Source: Dasypus novemcinctus (Eukaryota > Chordata > Mammalia > Cingulata > Dasypodidae). Taken from it: a stretch of DNA of 64,000 nucleotides. Every line of letters starts with the position of its first letter. The first letter of the stretch is position 1. Below are positions 1 to 12,149 of this stretch, in pieces. Made by a program: the position numbers and the translations under genes. A model generated the notes under the pieces. The model ran no database searches. It was not told the DNA's origin and saw only the letters and a list, made by a program, of their open reading frames with translations. Location: the NCBI RefSeq assembly GCF_030445035.2, contig NC_080689.1, forward strand, positions 19,125,278 to 19,189,277, written 5' to 3'.

Positions 1-545
1 ACTACCCACATGTCAATATCCAACAAACATCCGAATATATCTATATACCCTATATGTGTGACCTGGAGAACTCCCTCCCACTCATGCAACCCCCATCAAT
101 GACACCCCATACCAATGCTCCTCCCCTGCCATAATTGAATCCCTCTGTGATCTAAAACTTCTTCAAAAATGAAGGCTAATATATTGCCAAATTCAATTAA
201 TAAGAAAATGAAAGTTATGATAGGTTTAAAGATTAGAAATAAAATACATAACAATTTAGAAAAACTAAAATAAAGTAAAAAATTGGGGTATTAAAAATAT
301 GAAAAATATCATAACAAAATTTTTTGACATTTTGCCTTTCATCACTGTACTAGGTTTTGCCCTGTATGTACAGTGACAAGGCAATCTCTTCCATTTCTTC
401 CTCAGTGTCTTACATAATTTAAAAAACAAAAAAACAGAGGAATACAAGTGCTGGAGAGGATGTGGAGGAATGGGAACCCTCTACCAGCTATTTAAAAACC
501 ATTACATATTTAAGTTAACTTGGTCAATAACATTTTTTAATTATA
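1..545. other. AT-rich intron sequence, possible decayed L1 ends
   Basis: No gene is visible. The first ~200 bases resemble a reverse-oriented L1 3'UTR. A short stretch near 448-495 resembles the plus-strand L1 3' region (GGAGAGGATGTGG). Both assignments are weak. Confidence 0.25.
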
Positions 546-655
546 ATTAACATTTGCCTGCACTCATTAACTGAATAAATATCTATTCTACAGCTATTTA
601 TGTACCAGGAACTGGGCCAGATGTCAGATTTAGAGCAGTTAAGAAAGACAGACAT

Positions 656-902
656 GGGAGCAGATGTGGCTCCAGCAATTGGATGCCTGCCTCCCACATG
701 AGAAGTCCCAGATTACCAGTGCCACAAGATGCCACAAGGAGCTGCTAGCAGAAGTAGCTCAAGCGGTTGAGTACTTGTCTCCCACATGGGAGGTCTCGGG
801 TTTGGTTCCCAGTGCTTCCTAAGGAAGACAAGAAGACATTGAGCAGACAGACCAGGGAACCATCTCAGGGCAGGGAGGAATAAAAATTAAAAAATTTTTA
901 AA
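656..902 (+). repeat. DAS-type SINE, two tRNA heads
   Basis: Two successive tRNA-Ala-like heads (about 656-735 and 748-830) each carry a CCCACATG-type anticodon-arm remnant. The second has a clear GGTTTGGTTCCC B-box region. They are followed by a short A-rich body and an AATAAAAATT tail. The element lies inside an older repeat (555-655 and 905-955) resembling an L2 end. Confidence 0.75.
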
Positions 903-959
903 AACACAGATGTGAACCCTGCCTTCATGGAGCTTATAATCTTCAATGTATTAAATCAA

Positions 960-1461
960 AAGAATGGCTAAACTATGAAAATTTCAGACATGAAGACAAG
1001 CTGGTAGAAAAGACATTTTTTGGTTGAGGAGCTTTCCAGTGTTGTTCAAACCATTGCGTTTTTTTTTTTAACTCCAAGTATATAATGATCACACATGATC
1101 ACACACACACTCACATACATATTGGTCCAATGCTACAACTTTTCTTCATTCTTTTAGGGCTGCCTATCAAACACAGTAAACTCAACTGCACAGGATTGGG
1201 TAAGGTAAAGTAAAAAGAGACAAAGCAGAAGTAAAAAATGCAAAACCAAACAAAAACGGACTGCCAACACATCTAGTATTTCAATATTAAACCTTCAGTG
1301 AATAATGTTAAAACCAACCTAAGAAATAAACTCTGACCTGAGAAAATCTTCAAATAATAAGACTAATAATTCAGACACTTTATAACAGTGACTCCCAGAC
1401 CTCTGAATTTCACATTCCAAAGAAACTTTAAAAGAAATTTGGGGGACAAACTTAGAGCAGT
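960..1461. other. Intron sequence, nothing recognised
   Basis: AT-rich sequence with a short CA-rich microsatellite around 1090-1115. No exon, splice-flanked reading frame or clear repeat was identified. Confidence 0.4.
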
Positions 1462-1474
1462 CAGTATTTTATTT

Positions 1475-2252
1475 ATTTATTTTTTCTTAAGATTTTTTAT
1501 TTATTTCTCTCCCCTTCGTCCACCCCCCGCCCCAGTTGTCTGCTCTCTGCGTCCATTCGCTGTGTGTTCTTTTGTGTCTGCTTGGATTCTTGTCAGTGGC
1601 ACCGGGAATCTGTGTCTCTTTTTTTTTTTTAAAGATTTATTTTTATTTATTTAATTCCCCTCCCCTCCCCCGGTTGTCTGTTTTCTGTGTCTTTTTGCTG
1701 CGTCTTGTTTCTTTTTTCTTTGTCCGCTTCTGTTGTCGTGAGCGGCACGGAAAGTGTGGGCGGCACCATTCCTCGGCAGGCTGCTCCCTCCTTCACGCTG
1801 GGCGGCTCTCCTTATGGGTGCACTCCTTGCGCGTGGGGCTCCCCTACGCGGGGGACACCCCTGTGTGGCACAGCACTCCTTGCGCGCATCAGCACTGCGC
1901 ATGGGCCAGCTCCACAAGGGTCAAGGAGGCCCTGGGCTTGAACCGCGGGCCTCCCATGTGGTAGACAGACGCCCTAACCACTGGGCCAAAGTCCGTTTCC
2001 CTGTGTCTCTTTTTGTTGCATCATCTTGCTGCCTCAGCTCTCCATGTGTGCGGCCCCACCCTTGGGCAGGCTGCACTTTTTTCACACAGGGCAGCTCTCC
2101 TTATGGGGTGCACTCCTTGCACATGGGGCTCCCCTACATGGGGGAGACCCCTGTATACATGCATTACTTGCACACATCAGACCCTGAGTTTGAACCTTAG
2201 ACCTCCCATGTGGTAGGCAGATGCTCTATCCATTGAGCCAAATCCACTTCCC
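1475..2252 (-). repeat. Older DAS SINE, split by a younger SINE
   Basis: The minus-strand element runs from its head near 2252 to its tail near 1475. It is flanked by a 13-bp direct repeat, CAGTATTTTATTT, at 1462-1474 and 2253-2265. Its middle is interrupted at 1624-2000 by a second SINE. The two outer halves (1475-1623 and 2001-2252) rejoin into one normal-length element. Confidence 0.85.
1624..2000 (-). repeat. Younger DAS SINE nested in the previous one
   Basis: A complete element in minus orientation: GGAAACGGACTTTGGCCCAG head at 2000 and a T-run (tail) after 1623. It is bounded by the target duplication CTGTGTCTCTTTTT at 1610-1623 and 2001-2014. It keeps more CpG sites than its host, consistent with younger age. 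Confidence 0.9.
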
Positions 2253-2265
2253 CAGTATTTTATTT

Positions 2266-3033
2266 TGACAAGAAAGGGCATTTAAAACACAGCAACCACC
2301 TATTTACAATCACCATCATTTCATTTAAAAAAAAGTAACACCAAGAAGAACACGATCTTAGAATAATCTAAGTTCTTTAAACTTATTAACCACATTTCAT
2401 CAACCCAAGGTATCATCTATATGAAGGTGCACCATCATTTTCTGTATCACAAAAAAAGAAATAAAAAACCTCCCCAAACTATGATGAATGGTTTCTTATC
2501 ACTTAGAATTTTTATTTTTATTCAATACTTATTAGAAAAGCTCTTTTAGAAATAAATCATAACACTCATAACATTTTTTAAAAAGGCAAAATAAATTTAA
2601 GCTTTTAATTTTTTTTTCAAATTTATGGTATTTAAATTGCTTTTGAACTCAGTCATTAATAATCCTTGGTTTTCCATAAGATCATCCTCTGTGCATTAAG
2701 CATTAGTAATACAACATTCCTTTTAAAAATTTTTCCTCTCTTGCCTCTGGGACTCTGTTCCAAACCACTAACATAATCTCAAAGTCTTCATGCCATCCCT
2801 TTCTTAATCTTATCAAAAGATACCACCAGAAGACAGAACAGACTGTTTCAGAAGACAACCACAACTAGTATCTCTTCTATAAATGGCCCTTAATGGCATG
2901 TTGACTGAAACATCAAGGGATTATAATAGTCTAGTTACACCAGCAGGATTAACTACCAAGTTCACTATGTTCAGGCAGTGAAAACTATTTCACAACTGAC
3001 AACAATTTTAAGATGCCATTGTAAAGATGTATT
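2266..3033. other. Intron sequence, nothing recognised
   Basis: AT-rich, with no reading frame of note and no repeat that I can name. Confidence 0.4.
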
Positions 3034-5062
3034 AAGATGGGACAACCAGCAAGATGGCGGCAGAGAAAGGAGCTCCTAGAAATCACCTCGTGATATAAGG
3101 CAGCTAGTTATCACCAGGGTCATCTAAAGCACCTATTTGGGGGCTCCAGAAGACCAGAAGAGCATCTGACAACATCCTTGAAAGAATGAAAGAAGGAGAC
3201 TGCCCATCTACAGAGAAGAATCACGAAAAGAGCACTCCACGCCACAGAGGCTGGTGGCCATCCTCCACTGTTGCACAGGCCGCCTCAGGAGTTATTCCAT
3301 GGCTGGAATTGGAAGTTCCACCTCCCAAAAATGGCAGAGGAAGAGATGGTTGGGCAACAACTTCATCTACTGAACAGTAATTCCATGAGCTAAAGGATAA
3401 TCCTAAGAATAGCTAAAGTTTGAACCTGTCCAAGTCAGAAAGTAGCCAGTACCGCCATTTTAACTCTGCCCCTGGCATGAGGGTAAACAGGGCAGATTGA
3501 AAATCACAGTGCTAGCAGGAACCAGTTTCTTTCCATCCAGATCAGACTGCAGCTCTAGCCTAAGCCTTACCTCCAGCAGGGAAGAAGCTGGGGGGGACCT
3601 GCACTAGCCTCTCCGGGTAATTGCAGGTACATTCAGCTGGCACAGACTGAATAGTTGGAAGTCTACCAGATAAAGTGAAGTCATTTTGGACTCGCACAGC
3701 ACAGATTGCTGCCCACATCTGTAAGCAGAGGAGGAAGGGGTATGAAGCTTCAACAGTCTCTCCAGGCAATTATAGTCTAGGCCTGTATGACTTGGATAAC
3801 TACACACAACTGTGGCTCTGTCCCTACACCTGGCAAAGGAGTAAGGCAGGAAAATCTTTATCCGTCCCTGGGGCCAAAGAGGCAGCTTGAGCCTCCACAG
3901 CTTACAGCACTAAGAGGCAGCTTGAGCCTCCACAGCTTACAGCTTACAGCATCCTCAGCAACTACTACACAATCAGGAAGGGAGAAAGGCAAGAAAGTCG
4001 TAAACTAAAGAAGAAAGATAAGTCTCTAGATGACATAAAAGAGTTGAGACAACTAATCATAGATGTTTAAACAAACCTAATAAATTAAATGAGATGGCTA
4101 AAGAGATTAAGAATATTAGGAAGACACTGGATGAGCACAAAGAGTTTGAAAGCATATATAGAAACTTAGCGGATCTTATGTGAATGAAAGGCACAATAAA
4201 TGAAATTTAAAATACACTGGAATCATATAACAGCAGATTTGAGGAAGCAGAAAAAAGGACCAGTGACCCTGAAGACATGGCCTCTGAAAGTGAATATATG
4301 AAAGAACAGATGAAGAAAAGAATGGAAAAAATTGAACATGTAAAGACAGCAAGAGAAATGCAAACATACATGTCATGGGAATTCCAGAAGGAGAAAAGAA
4401 GAGAAAAGGGGCAGAAGGAATATTTGAAGAAAACATGGTAGAAAATTTCCCAACCCTATTGAAGGACATAGATATCCATGTCCAAGAAGCACAACATACT
4501 ACCATTTGAAAAAATCCAAATAAACCAACTCTGAGACATATACTAATCAGAAGGTCAAATGCCAAAGATAAAGAGAGAATTCTGAGAGCAGCAAGAGAAA
4601 AGGGACACATAACATAGAAGGCATACCCAATAAGGTTAAGTGCCAATTTCTCATCAAGAGAAAGAAGGCAAGAAGATGGTGGTATGATATATTTAAGATA
4701 CTACAAGAGAAAACCTTCCAGCCAAGAATCTTATATCTGGCAAGACTGTCTTTCAAAAATCAGGAAGAGTTTAGAATATCCACAGATAAGCAGAAACTGA
4801 GAGAGATTATAAGAAAGAGACTGGCCTTGCAGGAAATACTAAAGGATGTGCTACAGTCTAAAAATAAAAGACAGGAAAGAGAAGCTTGGAAGAGAGTCAA
4901 GAAATGAAGATTATATCAGTAAAAGTAACTAAAAGTCTCAGAAGAATGGTGAAAATAAAATGACAGATAAATCCCAAAGGTCAAAATGGGTAAAATAAGA
5001 ACTGCCTTTACAGTAAAAACATTGAATGTTAATGGATTAAATTCCCAAACAAAAGATACAGA

Positions 5063-5560
5063 CTGGGGAAGCAGATGTGGCTCAACTGATTGGACTCCGC
5101 CTACCACACGGGATGTCCATGGTTCAGGCCAGAACCTCTGTAAGACAGCAAGATGGCACGACAGGCAGGTGCAGCAAGCTGAAACAAGATGATGCAACAA
5201 AAGACACAAGAAGAAAAAAAAACATAACAAGAGACACAACAAAGCAGGGAATGGAGTGCCTCCTAAAGAAGACAAACAAGACGGCGAGTTGACATGACAG
5301 GCAGGAATGGCAAGCTGACACAACAAGAGACACAAAAAGAAAAACAAGTAGAGACACAACAAAAGAAGGGAATGGAGGTGGCTTAAGCAATTAGGCACCT
5401 TCCTCCCACATCAGAGGTCCTAGGTTCAGTTCCAGTGCCTCCTAAAGAAACAAGGAAGACGAACAGACGCAGCAAGTACAAAAAACAAGGGGGTAAGGAG
5501 AAATAAATAAATGAATGAATGAATGAAAAGATTATCTCGTTAAAGAAAAAAAAGACACAG
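5063..5560 (+). repeat. Two-headed DAS SINE inside the L1
   Basis: A long composite SINE with a head at 5063-5135 and another at about 5375-5445. Between them are two copies of a body unit (GACACAACAA-type, AGCTGACACAACAAGAG). The tail is AAATAAATAAATGAATGAAT. It interrupts L1 ORF2 with near-identical flanks AGATACAGACT and AGACACAGACT. Confidence 0.8.
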
Positions 5561-6929
5561 ACTGGTGGCATGGATAAGAAAATATTAGCGATCTATATGC
5601 TGTCTGCAAGAGACTTGCCTTAGACTCAAGGATACCAAGAGATTGTAAGTGAACAGCTGGAAAAAGATATTCCATGCATGCAGTAAACCAAAAAAAATTT
5701 AAAAAGCGGGAGTAGCTATACTTATATTAGATGAAACAGACTTTAAAAGACACTAGTAATACACAAACTGAGGAGGAAGTCAGGGGAAAAATTCCATTTA
5801 TAATAGCAACTAAAAGAATCAAATATTTAAACTTAACCAAGGATATAAAGCACTTGTATTCAGAAAACTACAATGCATTGTTAAAAAAAAGAACTAGTAA
5901 TTGGAAGAATACTCCATGCTCACAGATTGGAAGACTAAATATCATTAAGATGTCAAGTCTATTCAAATTGATATATAGATTCAATGCAATCCCAATAAAA
6001 ATTTACCAGCATTTTTTTAAATAAATGGAAAACACAATTATTAAATATGTGAAAGGGTATAAGGTCCTGAATAGCCAGAAACATCTTTAAAAGGAAAAGC
6101 AAAGTTGGAAGACACTCACTTCTGGACTTTATAAATCATATTACCTAGCTATAGTGGTAAAAAACAGCATGGTACTGGCATAAAGACAGACAAATAGACC
6201 AATGGAATCAAACTGATAGTTCAGAAACAGACCCTTATATCTAAGGTCAAGTGATTTTTGACAAGCCTTCAAACCCACCCAGCTTGAGCAGAACAGACCA
6301 TTCAACAAATAGTGCTGAGAGAACTGGATATCCATAGCCAAGAGAAAGAAAGAGAACTCCAATCTCATACCTTATAAAAAATTAACTCAAAATGGATCAG
6401 TAACCTAAATATAAAAGCAAGAACCATAAAGCTTCTAGAAGAAAATGTAGGCAAACATCTTCAAGACCTGGTAGTAGGTGGTGGATTCTTAAAGGAGGTA
6501 AGAGGACTGAGATGGACTACTGATGCTTAATGTATGTAGAAGTTTTAATTAACTTTACTGTAAAAGTGTTGAAATGGATAGAGCTGATGGTAGCACATTA
6601 TAGTGAGTAATGGCTGGTTTATAAATGTGAATGTGGCTGGAAAGGGTAGTCATGGGATGTAAATGTCAATTGGAAAGAAAGCTAGAGAATAATCTAGGGA
6701 CTAAGTAACACAGTAAACTCAGAGGTAGATGAAATTGTGGTTGATGGTACAGATGCAAAAGTGTCCTTTGTGAGCTAGGGCAGATGTACATCACTATTGT
6801 AGGGTGGTGGGAAGTTGGAGAAGCATGGAAAAAATACAACTGGAATGACCTACAGACTGTGTTTAACACAATAAAATGTGTTTAACAGCAATACTGTAAT
6901 ATTCATGCATCTATGCCAAAGATGTACTG

Positions 6930-7625
6930 TGATGATAATGCAGGAGTATGGAAAGAGTGTGCCAAATAAACATTATGGACCACGGTTTATGGTAATAGCC
7001 TGATGATATTAGCCCATAATCTGTAACAAATGTTCTACCACAGTGTGGTGTGGTATGTTGATAGAGGGCTGTTGTATGGGAATTCTGCACATATAAATGA
7101 TTGTTTTGTAAGTTTACAACTTCTGTAACAAAAATATATTAAAAAATAATAATAATAGGGTGACTCGGAGGGAAAACATACCAAATGTAAGATATGGACT
7201 ACAGTTAGTAAAATTTGATGATATTCTTTCATAATTTGTAACAAATGTCTCACAACAATACCAGGTGTTGGTGGTGGGTTGATGTATGGGGCCCCTTTAT
7301 GATGTCCTGCATGTTTGCTTTGTAAGTTCACAACTTTTACTGTACACTTATTGTTTATGTATGTTCATGTATAAATGATATAAAAATAATAATAAGACGG
7401 GTTGGGGTAAAAATATACCAAATGAAAGATACTTTGTTTAGTAGTAGTATTTTGAGGATGCTCTTTCATCATTAGTTAAAATGTTTCACAACATTGCAAG
7501 GCACTGGAGGGAGGGTGAGGTATAAGAGCCATGCATGACGTTATGTATGCCAGTTTTGTAAGTTCACAACTATTACTATATACTTTTTGTTTATGTATGA
7601 GTGATATACTTCAGTAAATTTTTTA
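6930..7625 (+). repeat. Three tandem blocks of about 230-240 bp in the L1 3'UTR
   Basis: Blocks beginning near 6930, 7165 and 7400 share, in order: a CCAAAT(G/A) start, a GATGATATT-like stretch, GTAACAAATGT (or a variant), TTTGTAAGTTCACAACT, and an AATAATAAT-type end. Divergence between blocks suggests an old triplication. The AATAATAAT joints look like internal poly(A) junctions. Confidence 0.7.
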
Positions 7626-8129
7626 AAAGTTAGTAAAGGAACAGTACAATTTCTATTCTTTAAAAAAGACTTAAGATGATCATAAAACATACCTGAACTT
7701 CAATAGATGTCAAAATGTGGAGAAAATGTACAACATAAAATGAAGAAAATATAGTAGCTCTATGAAAACCTCACTTACTATAATGTTCTGATTTTCACTT
7801 TAATGCAGAATAGTGAAAACGTCACTAAAACCAGCATTTGGGAACCACTGCTTCTCACTATACTAAAAAGTATTTTTGAGGAGCCTACCAACTATAAAAT
7901 TCTCATCTAATTTTTTAAATAGAAAAATGAATAAAGTTGTTTCTACCCAAAATCCTTTCTCTCATTACTGATACCCTTCTGTGACCACATACTAGACTTT
8001 ATTGCTATGCTATTTACAAAACTATTATCTTATTTTTAGACACATCTCAGGAGACACTATTTTTTCTGTCATGATAGGGCTCCTCACACAGAAAACTCTA
8101 TGTTCTTAATACCATACCCTAGGGAATAC
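7626..8129. other. Intron sequence, nothing recognised
   Basis: AT-rich flank between the L1 and the next SINE. No gene or named repeat was seen. Confidence 0.4.
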
Positions 8130-8145
8130 AAGAAAACAAGAATGG

Positions 8146-8565
8146 GGCAGTGGACTTGGCCCAGTGGTTAGGGCGTCCGTCTACAACACGGGAGGTCGGC
8201 AGTTCAAACCCCAGGCCTCCATGACCCGTGTGGAGCTGGCCCATGCACAGTGCTGATGCACGCAAGGAGCGCCCTGCCACGCAGGGGTGTCCCCCGCGTA
8301 GGGGAGCCCCACGCACAAGGAGTGCACCCTGTAAGGAGAGCCACCCAGCACGAAAGAAAGTGCAGCCTGCCCAGGAATGGTGCCACATACACACGGAGAG
8401 CTGACGCAAAATGACACAACAAAAAGAAACACAGATTCCTGTGCCGCTGACAACAACAGAAGCGGACAAAGAAGATGCAGCAAATAGACACAGAGAACAG
8501 ACAACCGGGGTGGGGGGGGGGGAGGGGAGAAAAATAAATAAATAAATAAATCTTTTTTTAAAAAA
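8146..8565 (+). repeat. Full-length DAS SINE
   Basis: The head carries A box TGGCCCAGTGG and a B-box-like GTTCAAACCCC. A CpG-rich body and AACAAAAAGAAACACAGATT motif follow, then a G-rich stretch and an (AAAT)n tail ending TCTTTTTTT. A perfect 16-bp target duplication AAGAAAACAAGAATGG is at 8130-8145 and 8566-8581. The intact duplication indicates a fairly young insertion. Confidence 0.95.
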
Positions 8566-9061
8566 AAGAAAACAAGAATGGCCACACTGAGATCTAAAAT
8601 CCATCCAGAACAGCATTGTAGCACCAAAAAATAATGACAAACATATGCTATGAAGGAACACTGATTTTTCTCCCCAGTATAAATCTCCAAGGTTGGACCC
8701 AATCCAGATATCTGGAATTCTTTATTACCCACTAATCTACCAAAATATATTAAGAATTTATTTACATTTTTTCCTAAACTTTGCAATTGCATAGGGGCAA
8801 TTAACCATACAAATAAGAATTTTTAATGTGTACCAACACTTAAATTTGGCCAACTGGAAATCACTTACCATGCTTCTGTCCACTTACTTAGAATGTGTCT
8901 CAAAATTTTCATGTATTATACTTAACACAAATTCCACTGGCATTTCATACCTCATGGGGTTACAAATTTGAAAATTACTATGCATCTCCCCCTTCAAATC
9001 ATCTATAAATGTAATGTAAAAACGGGTGAGCACTGATAATTGTCCACTAATTCAGATTCTT

Positions 9062-9384
9062 TTTTTTTTTAAAGATTTATTTTATTTTATTTCTCTCCCC
9101 TCCCCGCCCCCAGCTGTCTGTTCTCTGTGTCCATTTGCTGCTGTGTTCTTCTTTGTCCGCTTCTGTTGTTGTCAGCAGCACAAGAATCTGTGTCTCTTTT
9201 TGTTGTATCATCCTGCTGTGTGAGGAATGTGCGTTGCCATTCCTGGGCAGGGCGCACCTTCTTTCCCGCTGGGCAGCTCTCCTTAGGGGGCACACTCCTT
9301 GCGCATGGGGCTGCCTACATGGGGGACACCCCTGCGTGACACAGTGCACGCATCAGCACTACGCGTGGGCCAGCTCCACACAGG
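9062..9384 (-). repeat. 5'-truncated DAS SINE
   Basis: The minus-strand SINE body and tail (T-run at 9062) lack the tRNA head; the sequence stops in the GTGTGGAGCTGGCC-type region. Target duplication TAATTCAGATTCTT lies at about 9048-9061 and 9385-9397. 5' truncation with flanking repeats is typical of L1-driven target-primed insertion. Confidence 0.85.
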
Positions 9385-9586
9385 TAATTCAGATTCTTTA
9401 TACCTACCCTCTACTCACCATTTATAAATGAATTCCCTATCCCTGCCATGTGATGCCACTTCCCAATCACAATGCTCAGTTATAGTATCTTATCTAAACT
9501 CATTTTTAAGATCAAGATACTGATTTTTATTTGCTATTTTATCATTATAAACATGCATGTTCAATATATAAAATTGGGGGAATACA

Positions 9587-9840
9587 GGGAAGCAGCTGTG
9601 GCTCAATCAGTTGAGCTCCCATCTACCATATGGGAGGCTCTGGGTTTGCATCCCAGGACCACCTTGTGAAGGCAAAGCTGACCCGTAGCGCCGTGGAGAG
9701 CTGGCACAGTAAGATGACGCAACAAAAGGGAGACAAGCAGATACAGAAAAAATATGCAGTGAATGGACACAGAGAAGAGACAGCAAAAGAAAAGGAACAA
9801 GCCGCAAGGGGGGGAATAAATAAATAAATCTTTAAAAAAA
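9587..9840 (+). repeat. Short DAS SINE variant
   Basis: The head GGGAAGCAGCTGTGGCTCAA and a short body containing GATGACGCAACAAAAGGGAG end in (AAAT)nCTTTAAA. Flanks AAAATTGGGGGAATAC and AAATTGGAATAC are an imperfect duplication. The body lacks the long CpG-rich middle of full-length copies and matches the subfamily at 42961-43157. Confidence 0.85.
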
Positions 9841-10133
9841 AAATTGGAATACCGATTAGGAATAAGTTGGAAAAAACAATCCTGCAATTTAAAAAATCAC
9901 CAAAATGAACATTTTTCAAGTTTCCTTCTAATCTTTAATATGATATACAATCCTATAACCTGTTTTTATTTATGTAATATGTAAGATCATTCCCTTATAT
10001 TATAAACCTTTCATAGACATTTTATGGCTAAATAATTTTGCATTGTTGTGAATGGATCACTGTTTCCTTAAAAATTACTGTAAAACAATGAAAAAAAATT
10101 GGCTAGCAACCACTGAATTTTTGAAATTTCCTA

Positions 10134-10880
10134 TGACAGGAATGCCTTTTCTTCTTGGTGAACCCAGGAACAACCTGTGAATTATAGGGTAGGGTCAGTC
10201 ACACCTGCAGCCTTAGGGTAGAGGCTGCCCACATCAGAAAAACCAACCCTGTGATTAGGGTGTTGGGGCTTTGAATTTCCTTTTATCAGCCCATCTACTT
10301 CTAGGAGAGGAGGGCTGCAGATTTGAGTTCAACCACATGAACAATGACTTTATCAATCATGCCTACATAATGAGACCCCACATAAACTCAAGATACCTCA
10401 GCAGAGCTTCCTTATGAATAGAGATGTATTCATAAAATACATCTCAATGCCAGGAGGATGATGCGTTCAGACTCCACGTGGAAAGGACACAGATCCTTCC
10501 GGTCCTCATCTTGTGTATGTCTTCTTTTAGCTTATTTGTTTCTTTTTTACTATAATAATACTATAAACATAAGTACAGCACAGCATTTTCAGTGAGTTCT
10601 TTTCAGTGATTTCTGTGAGGCATTCTAGAGAATTGTAGAACCCAAGGGGATGCTGGGAACCCCTGAATTTGTAGGCAGATGTCAAAAGTGCAGGTGGCCC
10701 CCAAACCTGAGAATGTCCCTGAAGGGGAATCTTGTAGATGATTGTCCTTAACCTGTGGCATCTGGCCTAACTCAAGGTAGTCAAGAGTCAGAAATGAATT
10801 AGATTCGGTTACTACTGTATTTGAAGTAGGTATTAGAAGCTGTTGGAAGAAGTGATCAAAGTTTTTAATATCCAAAATAG
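10134..10880 (+). repeat. ERV LTR-like element
   Basis: The middle and 3' part resemble a widespread mammalian ERV LTR: ATGAGACCCCACATAAACTC, then TATAATAATACTATAAAC, a TTCTGTGAGGCATTCTAGAG block, and a GAACCCAAGG to ACCTGTGGCATCTGG end. No flanking coding region is present, so it is probably a solo or partial LTR. Exact ends and family are not determined. Confidence 0.5.
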
Positions 10881-11384
10881 AAACATATATTCAAAATGTT
10901 ATCCGAAATTATGTTCATTCATAATTATACACCATGCATGACACTGCCTGTTTCACCATAACCTTACCAATCTCCTTAAAAAAATTTTAAAAATTGAAAT
11001 CATTTAACCCATGTCCCCACTTAATAAAAATTAAAATCTAATGTCCTACTGCAATGATAACTGACACTTCAAAATAAATTAAATACTGTAATTTTTTAAA
11101 AATCAAAACAATTTTAATTTCTGAGAAAATGTACTTTGACTTCTAAGGTATTTATTGTCTACTTGGACAATACAATAGCAACATCCATATCAAATCTTCT
11201 TGCCAGCCACAAGTTACCTATTGCTAATATTTAGGGGACAACTACTATCAGTTTTTACAAAAGACAAGTGAATTTCAACACCAAGACTATTATGCTGCAT
11301 TATACTGCAGTTTTAAATTAAGCACAATCCTAAAGATTTTTATATGCTCCTGCCATTAAATTTTCTTATTAGAATACTTGTGAG

Positions 11385-12000
11385 TTTACAGAAACATACA
11401 AATACAGGGTACCCATATACCAACTATTATTAACAACTTGTATTAGTGTAGTCCTTTGTTATAACTGATGAAAACACATTTTTAAAATTGTACTATTAAC
11501 TATAGTCTGTTTATCTTAAGGCTCCCTGCTTATGTTATACAGTCCCCAAGGATTGAAAAAATGTTTATTTTAGTAACATATAAACAACCTAAAGTTTCAC
11601 CCTTTTAAACACATTCAAATATATAATTCAGTGCTGTTAATTACCTTTACAGTATTGTGCTACCATCACCACCATCCATTACCAAAACTTTTCCATCATC
11701 CCAAATAGGAGGAAACTCTACATTTTAAGCCTTAACTCCCTAAACTCTACTGGTAACCCATCCCTGGTTACCTGTATTCTAGATTCTGATTCTAACGGTC
11801 TGCTTATTCTAATTATTTCATATCAGTGAGATCATATAATATTTGTCCTTTTGTGTCTGGCTTATTTCGTTCAACATGACGACTTCAAGGTTGATCCATA
11901 TTGTAGCATGTATCAGAACTTCTTCCTATTTACAGCTGAAAAATATTCCACTGTACGTATATACTATCTTTTGTTTATCCATTCATCAGTATGAGAAAGT
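11385..12000 (-). repeat. L1 3' fragment, minus strand
   Basis: Reverse-oriented late L1 sequence. It is recognised from the pattern of an ORF2 C-terminal/3' region read backwards (GGTTGATCCATATTGTAGCA, TTTATCCATTCATCAGT). It is the only sizeable L1 piece in the MEMO1 intron that is co-oriented with the gene. Confidence 0.65.
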
Positions 12001-12149
12001 TTGTAACTGAGACATTTCATTAAATTAATAAATCACCTAACTTCTAAGATTAAATTAGCAATAAATGAAAGCATGAATTTTGCCTCTGAACTACTCTGAA
12101 GCCATAAGTAAGCTCTAATGTTTGTTAAAACCTACATAAATTGGGGTTT

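Larger units (their letters stand above)
3034..7625 (+). repeat. L1 element, 5' end present, internally deleted
   Basis: It starts with an L1-like 5'UTR containing CAAGATGGC (3050-3058), the YY1-type core also found at human L1 5' ends. ORF1-region sequence follows, riddled with stops (about 4080-4900). ORF2 begins near 4987 with a degraded endonuclease start (VKTLNVNGLNSQ). It jumps near 5735-5770 to the region after the reverse-transcriptase core ([11 protein letters not shown], then [13 protein letters not shown]). After about 6480 it passes directly to a 3'UTR with repeated blocks. The central ORF2 catalytic parts are missing, so the copy is dead. It is antisense to MEMO1. Confidence 0.85.

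Noticed and set aside
4176-4646. Minus-strand 156-codon frame with hydrophobic stretches
   Set aside because: It is the reverse strand of A-rich L1 ORF1-region sequence; purine-rich coding read backwards gives Phe/Leu/Ser-rich frames.
7141-7400. CRISPR-like array in the repeated L1 blocks
   Set aside because: Units are about 235 bp, diverged, and lack short identical repeats with unique spacers; the host is a mammal.
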